A DNA stretch of 64,000 bases from Erythrophleum ivorense. Lineage: Eukaryota > Streptophyta > Magnoliopsida > Fabales > Fabaceae. The stretch is taken from NCBI GenBank assembly GCA_026724425.1, contig JAIUCV010000005.1, positions 36,987,784-37,051,783 on the forward strand, read 5' to 3'. Below, in pieces: positions 39,451 to 45,980 of the stretch. Each line of letters begins with the position of its first letter. The first letter of the stretch is position 1. Position numbers and translations under genes: made by a program. The notes below the pieces were generated by a model. It ran no database searches and was not told where the DNA came from. It saw nothing but the letters and a program-made list of their open reading frames with translations.

Positions 39451-40826
39451 GAGACAATAAATGATATTGTAATAATGTTGTAAATGTCATGTCCAGATGT
39501 GATAATGTGCAACAAAAAGTATGTGAAACATGTGATTATCATAAGCACGAATGTATTAATCACACTATAGATTACGGCTAATGTTGTATGTGATTATGAG
39601 TAACCCTTTATATGGTTGGTTGTATTTTTAAAAGTGCATTAATGGAATAATATGTTTATGATTTATCTGCTTTTACCTTATTTTCTCTATATAAGCAAAG
39701 GAAGAAAAATGTTTCTTGAACACATGGCAATTAGACCATTATTGGTTTTACAAAATAATTGAGGTTTATTGAAAATGTAAATTTTCACTAATTTACGGTA
39801 ATACGTTCAGGTAAGGACTTCAGTTATGATGATGTTGTGCTAACAATAAAATGACATGATCATGATAGGGTGGAATCAAATGACAAAGGATACGAAGGTC
39901 AACTCTAGCTAATCAAGATGAATAAATAGCAGTTATTTTGGAATAGTTGTAGTAGTATAATGAGACAATAACATGTATTCTATTGTCCAATTTAAAGAGT
40001 GATTGTATTATCATAAATTGGTGTCTAAATATTATGAATTATGTAACATTATGAATGGTAGATATATTTAATCCACTAACTGATATATTTAATTAAATGT
40101 TTTATGGAATTTGTGATAGAATCAAATGGCCAAGGATAATAAAAAAAAAATTGTTGTCAAAATTCACTACTCTGATAAGGTTATAGGAAACATAACACTT
40201 TGAAAGTTAGGATGTTATATCTCCTAAGTATCATGTTTTGACTATAACTTAGCCCATACCTAGGCCTTCATCATGGAACAATTGTTGTCATACTTTAGTC
40301 AACAAGAAAAACATAGCGTGGGGCTCTCAAACACTTCAAAGTTGCAAGCTTTTTCCTAAAACTTGAAACTAGGTAGGAGCCCCTAAGGCACTAAGTATAA
40401 TTACATCTCCTTTCTAGTTTATTTTCTCTCTTAATGAACCATTAATTTAGATTTTATTTAGTACATGTTTTATTATATTTTTGCTTACATTGCAATTCTA
40501 ATTTTGATTTTGCAAACTTATGAGGTCATTACAATTCTACATTGAGGATTGAAGATCCAACATGATTCAAAATTTGTGGTTTTAAGTTATATCCCAATAT
40601 GAGTTTATGAATTGTTTTTGGTTTATATTTTGTTTTGATTTTTTTTTTTGGGTTTAAGCTAGGTCCCAACTGATGAGTTTAAGTCTAAGCATATATTTTA
40701 GATAATTAAGTTTCACTTTTTATAAAAAAATTAAATAATATTTTGTAACATTTAAATTTTATGTACTAAAATATATTTTATTATTTGGAGGGAGAGTTCA
40801 AGTGATGAAGGTAAGGTGAGGTTATA
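39451..40826. other. Gene-free spacer
   Basis: AT-rich sequence with no recognisable gene or paired repeat ends. A block around 40180-40400 looks LTR-like but has no partner in the window. Confidence 0.5.
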
Positions 40827-40967
40827 GAAAGAAAGATATGTTTTCAAGAAAAAAGAAAGTATTTTTTAATAAAATAATATTATACAATTGAAAATAATTT
40901 ATATTTTTTATTACAAAAAGCACAAGGCCATAAGGGTAATTTAGATTTTATACACTTTTATATTGGT
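40827..40967 (+). repeat. Left copy of the 141-bp direct repeat flanking the viral insertion
   Basis: It runs from GAAAGAAAGATATGTTTTC to TATACACTTTTATATTGGT. The right copy at 45839-45980 differs by one T-run length change and two substitutions near the end. Nothing coding is seen inside. Confidence 0.95.
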
Positions 40968-41146
40968 ATGGATGATAAGGAAGAAATATAAAACTTAATC
41001 TCTGACTGTTTTAGCTTTTCATAGTACCCTATGTTTACCACTATCTGCATATCTGCTATTTCTCTTCTGCTCACTTACTCTCTTGTTTGCTTGCTCACTT
41101 ACTTACTCTCTTTGCTTGCTCTCTGTCTCCCACAAGTAAATACAAA

Positions 41147-41566
41147 ATGAATTTTGATTATGCATGTTTAGATTTCGAAGAATTTCTACCATTTATACCT
41201 CTTATAGAAAAACCAAAACCAAAACCAAAGACCATAAATATCTTTGAAGCCCTAGAAGCCTTTGAACAAATAGAAAAGAAAAACCCAGTTTATATTCCCC
41301 TTATAGAAACTCTAATAGAATCTCGTACAGAAACACCTATATTTGACATTTCAGAACCTAAAAAAGAATCCAATCTAAATAAAAACCTAGAAAGCGATAT
41401 TAAATTAGAAAAAGAAAAAGAAACAGAAAACTTAGAAGAATCAGATATAGAAATTATTCTGAAACCAGAAGAAAATAATCACTTAATAATTGAAGAAAAT
41501 GAAATTAATATGATGCAAGAAGAAACTAATAATTTTCAACCACAAATAGACTTTCAAAAATTCTAA
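41147..41566 (+). CDS. Unknown Glu/Lys-rich viral ORF (139 aa)
   Basis: The frame starts at the first ATG after an unstructured pyrimidine-rich leader (41030-41140). The frame is open further upstream, but only from a TTG. The product begins MNFDYACLDFEEF, has a PKPKPK run near residues 23-30, and becomes highly acidic and lysine-rich from about residue 75 (for example EKEKETENLEESDIE). No family is recognised. It lies directly upstream of the movement-protein region in the same frame, separated by two TAG codons at 41591-41596, so it may be an independent ORF or the N-terminus of a larger product. Its position resembles the small first ORFs of some caulimovirids, but function is unknown. Confidence 0.6.
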   Translation: MNFDYACLDFEEFLPFIPLIEKPKPKPKTINIFEALEAFEQIEKKNPVYIPLIETLIESRTETPIFDISEPKKESNLNKNLESDIKLEKEKETENLEESDIEIILKPEENNHLIIEENEINMMQEETNNFQPQIDFQKF

Positions 41567-41596
41567 GAAATTAGAAACCCAAAGAAGGAATAGTAG

Positions 41597-42324
41597 AAAA
41601 AAGAATATTGTTTAACCAAAAACAATACAATAAGATTAGAGCACAAAGAATTAGATTTACGACCTCAAGATCTCACAAAAAGTAGTATAATCAAACAATT
41701 AGAAAAACTTGTAAAGTCCAAAAGAAAAGAAAAATATGCTTGTGTAGTAATAGAAAAGAAATTTCCTATAGAATCAACACTCACTGAAGGAGTTCTAAGA
41801 ATTCCAATTATTGATAAAACATTAATAGAATATGAAATCCAAAAATTAGATATAAAAGACGAAATATCAGAAATTTATATACCAGGAATACAACTATTAA
41901 TAAAAGCCTATTTCAAAGCTGGAATCGACACACCTATAGAAATATTAATCACTGATAACCGAATAATAGATGATGTCCCAAACAGTATTTTAAAGCTTTA
42001 AATGGAAATTTAATATATCAAAAACTAAAATTAACTGTTAACACAAATTTTGCTATCTTTAGAGCTGAAACAAATATAAATCGAACCTTAGTAGTATACC
42101 ACAAATTACAAGGAATAAAAATGCCACCAGGAAGTAGAATTATAAGTATCACCGGAATGGTAGGACTTGTATTTTCCAACGAACATAAAATCTATAAAAG
42201 AAATATTGGAAATATAACCATAGACAAACACTTTATGCCAGTCTTAGAAGAATTACCTCTGATAGACGAAGAATCACTATACCAAGACAATTACAACTCG
42301 AACTTGACAACACAAAAGAATTAG
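41597..42324 (+). pseudogene. 30K-type movement protein remnant
   Basis: The region is read in two frames. The first (41597 to about 41998) contains LRIPIIDKTLIEYEI and IEILITDNRIIDD. The second (about 42001-42324) contains TNINRTLVVYHKLQGI and MPPGSR. Together these match the pattern of caulimovirid members of the 30K movement-protein superfamily. Such proteins modify plasmodesmata so that virus can move between cells. A single-base change near 41993 breaks the frame, and another break near 42290 appears to shift the C-terminal part into the frame that continues to 42920. It lies upstream of the protease and RT, as in known genomes. Confidence 0.65.
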
Positions 42325-42329
42325 GAGAA

Positions 42330-42920
42330 GAAAGTTCTTCTAGAATTTCATTTAATAATAGACCAGGAAGTCGAAGTATTAGAATAAATACACCCCAAGA
42401 AGTTATAACTATCAACCCACGAAGAAGTATACAAGAATCAAGACAATTAGAAATGACCTTAATCAGATCTAGAAGTTACAGTCACTATGAACCAAATTAT
42501 CTAGTAGAAATACTAATAAGATTAGAATTATTAGAAATCCAACCAAATATCCCAAAAATAGATTTAACCCAAAACTTAGAAAATTTAATAGTTGTAGAAA
42601 TAACCCAAGAAGACAACTGGATAGAAATAATAGCCTTAATAGACCCAGAAACAATAAAAAGTTCAATATATATAAATTATACAGATAATATAGAAATACA
42701 AGAAGAAGAAACTATTGCACAAACTATGCTAAGATTTAATAAAAGAGATATTATAAAAGTAAAATTATATGTTGAATCGGAAATAAGAAACCAAACTCAT
42801 AAAATTATTTTAGGAAAAGATTTCCTAGAACATGTAAAACCATATAGAATACAGAAAGATAGAATTCTAATAAATATAGAACGACAAGTAGTAATTTTGG
42901 AAAAAATAAAATTAATTTAA
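42330..42920 (+). CDS. Retropepsin-like region without the catalytic DTG
   Basis: The frame is open well upstream of its first ATG (42453), and it ends in TAA at 42918-42920. After a Ser/Arg-rich stretch (GEESSSRISFNNRPGSRS) it reads IALIDPETIKSSIY, followed about 60 residues later by KIILGKDFLEHVKPYRI. This has the spacing and closing ILGxDFL motif of the retropepsin fold, but DPE stands where DTG is expected. A true retropepsin ORF follows immediately, so this may be a diverged duplicate. The capsid gene normally lies in this interval and is not visible. The start could be an internal part of a longer product fused to the movement protein. Confidence 0.5.
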   Translation, partial: ESSSRISFNNRPGSRSIRINTPQEVITINPRRSIQESRQLEMTLIRSRSYSHYEPNYLVEILIRLELLEIQPNIPKIDLTQNLENLIVVEITQEDNWIEIIALIDPETIKSSIYINYTDNIEIQEEETIAQTMLRFNKRDIIKVKLYVESEIRNQTHKIILGKDFLEHVKPYRIQKDRILINIERQVVILEKIKLI

Positions 42921-43378
42921 TGAAGTTCTATTACATCTTAGTAAAATTTAACTACCAAAGATATCAATCACGCAAATACCATGCTATGATTGATACAGGA
43001 GCAAATATTACAACAGCGAAATATAACATATTACCCCCCGAATTATGGAAAAAAGATAAACCAATAAGAATGAGTAGTGCTGGAAAAGAAATACATATAA
43101 TTGAATTATTTGCCAAAGAAGTCCCAATACAAATAGGAAACTACGAATTAAAAATCCCAATCTTACACCAATATAATGAAACCACTCTTGACATCATTTT
43201 AGGAATGGATTTCTTAGGACAATATATGCCTCTACATTTTACCAAAAAAGTATTAATACTAACAACACCCTGTAAACACCAAGCTTGGGCAATAAGAATA
43301 CAAAACCCATATAATAGAACGGATACAACCTTTAAACCAAAACAAACAGAAGATGAAATTCAATTGTCCCTAATATGA
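42920..43378 (+). CDS. Retropepsin (aspartic protease) ORF, 152 aa
   Basis: The ATG at 42920 overlaps the TAA of the previous ORF (TAATG). The frame ends at a TGA at 43376-43378 that overlaps the ATG of the next ORF (ATGA). Residues 23-30 read AMIDTGAN, with the catalytic Asp at codon 42992-42994, and IILGMDFLGQY comes about 70 residues later, the second retropepsin hallmark. Such proteases act as dimers and cut the viral polyproteins. In well-known caulimovirids the protease is fused to RT; here it stands as a separate, intact frame. It could still be a decayed fusion with a chance frameshift, but the tidy start/stop overlaps argue for real ORF borders. Confidence 0.7.
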   Translation: MKFYYILVKFNYQRYQSRKYHAMIDTGANITTAKYNILPPELWKKDKPIRMSSAGKEIHIIELFAKEVPIQIGNYELKIPILHQYNETTLDIILGMDFLGQYMPLHFTKKVLILTTPCKHQAWAIRIQNPYNRTDTTFKPKQTEDEIQLSLI

Positions 43379-44338
43379 AACCTATTAACACTCTTGAAAC
43401 CAAAAAAGCCTTAAGAAATATAGAAAAGCAAAAAACTATTGAAGAAAGAATACTAGAAAACTATAGTGAAAATCCTTTAATCCACTGGAATAAATCAAAA
43501 CCCTATGCAAAAATCGAATTATTAGATTATAACCAAGAAATTTGTAGTAAACTCTATCCATGGACGCCAAAAGATAAACAAGAATTCATTATGCATATCG
43601 AAGAAATGAAAAAATATAATTTAATAAGAGAAAGTAGATCCAACTACTGCTCACCAACAATGATTGTTATGAGCGATGCAGAAAAAAGAAATAAATCTCG
43701 AATGGTCATCAATTATAAAAAATTAAATAAATTAGCAATTAGAAACCGATACCCTATCCTAAAGATTGAATTATTATTCAACCTAATAAAAGGAAAACAA
43801 ATCTTCAGTAAATTTAACTGTAAATCAAGATTTTTTCAAATAAAGTTAGAAGAACCAAGTAAAAAATATACCGCCTTTCTAACCTCCGAAGGATTATATG
43901 AATGGAATGTATTACCAATGAGATACCACAACAGTCCAAGTATATTTCAAGAATACATACAAAAACTTTTAACACCCATCAAAGATTTTGCCATAGTATA
44001 CATAGATGACATTTTAATATTTTCAGAAAATAAAGAATAGCATGAAAAACATTTAGAAAAATTTATGGAAATTATAGAAGAAAAAGGAATTAATATTTCC
44101 CCTAATAAAGTAGAACTAAGAAAAGAAAGAATAACCTTTTTAGGACATTATATTAGCTCTAACGGAATCGAATTACAAGAACATATAAGTATTAAAGCAA
44201 AAGACTTCAGAAAAATTACAAATAAAAAAGACCTACAATCATTCTTAGGACTAGTAAATCAAGTTAGGAACTTTATTCCACATTTATCAAAATACACTGC
44301 TCAACTATCAAGATTAGCAGGAGAAAAATCACCTTACT
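43375..44338 (+). pseudogene. Pararetroviral reverse transcriptase remnant
   Basis: An ATG at 43375 opens the frame. Visible RT landmarks are CSPTMIVM and RMVINYKKLNKL (about 43650-43735), the motif A region FSKFNCKS (about 43804-43827), LPMRYHNSPSIFQ (about 43912-43950) and YIDDIL at 43999-44016. After an in-frame TAG (44038-44040) the thumb region continues as INISPNKVELRKERITFLGHY-type sequence to about 44338. Motif A has Asn (codon 43816-43818) where the catalytic Asp is expected, so polymerase activity is lost. The connection and RNase H domains are missing because the segment ends at the junction. The enzyme would convert viral RNA to DNA. Confidence 0.85.
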
Positions 44339-44930
44339 CTCAACTGGATTGCGCGGTTTAGCGCCCCTGAACATTGGAGCAATAGGCGTGGTCCAAAAAG
44401 GTACCTACTAGAGCACGCACAGCATCCCCTGGTGCCCATACACGGTTGGGGACTACACTGTACGCTCCCAGCTGAAGAGCCACACTTCACCACATCCTCA
44501 TGTGTGAGAGGCACTGGGATTATGACTGCCGTCTCAGCTCTGATACCATATCTGGGGGACAGCCTAAAATAAGCGAAATCAGTCATCCATTCAATGGGTA
44601 ACTTAGAATTCGGAATAGGGTTTGATCGAAACTAAACCGGGTCATGGAAAGTACACTCTGTCCTCTTTCATACAGAGCGGCGCTACATGGCACACAGGGC
44701 CATCAAGGGGTACACAAGACTCTCAGGGTAGCATTGGTACCTTCCTCTTTCAGCTTAATTCAGCACAGTCTTCCACCGTTTCCTACTGGAGGCGTAACTA
44801 TTTCCAGTTCTAATTTACTATTCAGTGGATATCTAATTCTCATTTCAGTATTGACACAGCGGGAATAGGATCAACTCAACATATTATGGCTGATAAGATG
44901 AAATACTACACTTAATCTCTGCTAAGGAAT
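44339..44930 (-). other. Inverted viral leader (GC-rich, with short ORFs)
   Basis: Read on the minus strand, this is the sequence between the viral poly(A) signal and the breakpoint. It includes several short ATG-initiated frames and the primer-binding site. The part after the primer-binding site is clearly GC-richer than the rest of the window. Long leaders with small upstream ORFs are a known trait of caulimovirids. The minus frame at 44329-44586 is taken to be leader, not a protein gene. Confidence 0.6.
44537..44548 (-). other. Viral tRNA-Met primer-binding site
   Basis: The minus strand reads TGGTATCAGAGC, the exact 12-base complement of the 3' end of plant initiator tRNA-Met used to start minus-strand DNA synthesis in caulimovirids. 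It lies about 510 bases downstream of the predicted transcription start on the same strand, a distance fitting a caulimovirid leader. Confidence 0.8.
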
Positions 44931-44966
44931 TTAGCCAATCATACCTTAATCTGCAAAATATTCTTC

Positions 44967-44972
44967 TTTATT
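44967..44972 (-). terminator. Viral poly(A) signal
   Basis: AATAAA on the minus strand lies about 90 bases downstream of the predicted start site. Pararetroviruses place their poly(A) signal shortly after the promoter, so that it is bypassed once and used on the second pass, giving a terminally repeated RNA. Confidence 0.65.
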
Positions 44973-45085
44973 GATGAAGATAAATTTTGTATAAAGGGAG
45001 GTGCTCGGAATTCAGAGAGAATTCAGAGTTAGAGAGAGGTGCTTAAGTGACTTCAGTGTGTGTTACAAGTGAAGTTTATAAGTGC

Positions 45086-45092
45086 TTTTATA
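45086..45092 (-). promoter_or_regulatory. Viral promoter TATA box
   Basis: The minus strand reads CCTCTATAAAAGCAC, a strong plant TATA box. Transcription would start near 45060, be directed towards the primer-binding site, and give a repeat region of roughly 100 bases up to the poly(A) signal. The pyrimidine-rich CCTCTCTCTAACTCTG just downstream is typical of transcribed leaders. I could not identify an as-1-type enhancer with confidence. Confidence 0.7.
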
Positions 45093-45248
45093 GAGGAGAG
45101 GGGGCAGGCGAGAGGCATTCCTCTGCTGCGTTACCATGATTAACTTTAATAAAGAAACTTTAATAAAGGAAAAGTTTAAAGGAGATTCTCTATGGATAGA
45201 TGTCGTTTCCTTTTGTCACTTCTTCTTTTATCTTTTTTTTTCTTTTTG

Positions 45249-45515
45249 TCATTCGGTGTTCTCTTCCTTTTTGACTTTCTTTGAGATTCCTTTGTTCTTT
45301 CCTTGGCCTTTTCTTCTTGGTGCGCCAAATTTCTTTAGCACTTCTTCAGAATTCGAGAATGTTGATGTTAGTCGGTGGAGCAGCTGGTGCTTCTTCGACT
45401 TTTTCTTTATTCTTGCAGAATATACATTTGTGGATTGGATATTCTGATAAGTGTTGACATATTCTTTTCTTCGTTTCTTCAGAATTATCCATTCGGTTTG
45501 CTTTGATGTCTTCAT
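45249..45515 (-). pseudogene. Lys-rich tail of the inverted viral coding remnant
   Basis: An 88-residue minus-strand frame ends at 45249 with SEEVLKKFGAPRRKGQGKNK and further basic residues. An overlapping frame (about 45346-45540) reads ICQHLSEYPIHKCIFCKNK and then an Ala/Pro-rich stretch, so the real product probably switches frame inside this interval. It lies directly upstream of the viral promoter, where caulimovirids place the 3' end of their last ORF. The basic tail suggests nucleic-acid binding, but no family is recognised. Confidence 0.4.
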
Positions 45516-45552
45516 AAAATTCTGTAAATAGATGAGGTTTTCTTCATATTCT

Positions 45553-45837
45553 TCAGACTGAATAGATGCAGGAATATTGTCCTTTAAAAAAAATCCATTG
45601 CAGTTCGTCGGAGGATAGAGTTCTGTTCATTTTGGAGAATATAGTGTCAATTTCTTGAGCTCTTATTCTAGAGATAAATGTGGGAAATTCTTCTTGTCCA
45701 ATTGAGGATTTCTCGAATTCCTCAAATTCGAAGGGTTTCTTAGTAGTTCCAAATTTAATCAAATTAATTGGAGGATACAATTTTTCTGGTGTTATCTCGG
45801 CAACAGTTGAGTAACATCTTACATACATTTCATATTG
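45553..45837 (-). pseudogene. Inverted viral coding remnant of unknown function
   Basis: The minus frame reads SQYEMYVRCYSTVAEITPEK at its start. The frame is cut by the right direct repeat at 45839, where it soon meets a stop. It continues with KLYPPINLIKFGTTKK and ELQWIFFKGQYSC before a stop at 45553. It has the look of real protein (no low complexity, balanced composition) and ends upstream of the viral promoter. It could belong to the 3'-terminal ORF of the virus. I do not recognise a domain. Confidence 0.45.
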
Positions 45838-45838
45838 G

Positions 45839-45980
45839 GAAAGAAAGATATGTTTTCAAGAAAAAAGAAAGTATTTTTTTAATAAAATAATATTATACAA
45901 TTGAAAATAATTTATATTTTTTATTACAAAAAGCACAAGGCCATAAGGGTAATTTAGATTTTATACACTCTTATAATGGT
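45839..45980 (+). repeat. Right copy of the 141-bp direct repeat flanking the viral insertion
   Basis: It runs from GAAAGAAAGATATGTTTTC to TATACACTCTTATAATGGT in the same orientation as 40827-40967, with one extra T in a T run and two substitutions. Confidence 0.95.

Larger units (their letters stand above)
40968..45838. mobile_element. Rearranged endogenous pararetrovirus (Caulimoviridae), two opposed segments
   Basis: The plus-strand segment (about 40968-44338) encodes an unknown ORF, a 30K-type movement protein, retropepsin-like regions and a reverse transcriptase. The minus-strand segment (about 44339-45838) carries a coding remnant, TATA box, poly(A) signal, leader and tRNA-Met primer-binding site, in the order expected for a caulimovirid genome. 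There is no integrase and no LTR, which excludes an ordinary retrotransposon. The capsid region and RNase H are not visible. The switch in strand at about 44339 coincides with a sharp rise in GC. The two segments probably came from different parts of a circular genome joined during integration or later rearrangement. Confidence 0.85.

Noticed and set aside
45136..45447. A Phe-rich plus-strand reading frame of 103 residues
   Set aside because: It is the antisense of the Lys-rich viral minus-strand frame (AAA/AAG read as TTT/CTT).
40827..45980. The flanking direct repeats as LTRs of a retrotransposon carrying the viral genes
   Set aside because: They lack TG...CA ends, no primer-binding site or polypurine tract lies beside them, no integrase is present, and the viral primer-binding site lies inside the inverted segment instead.
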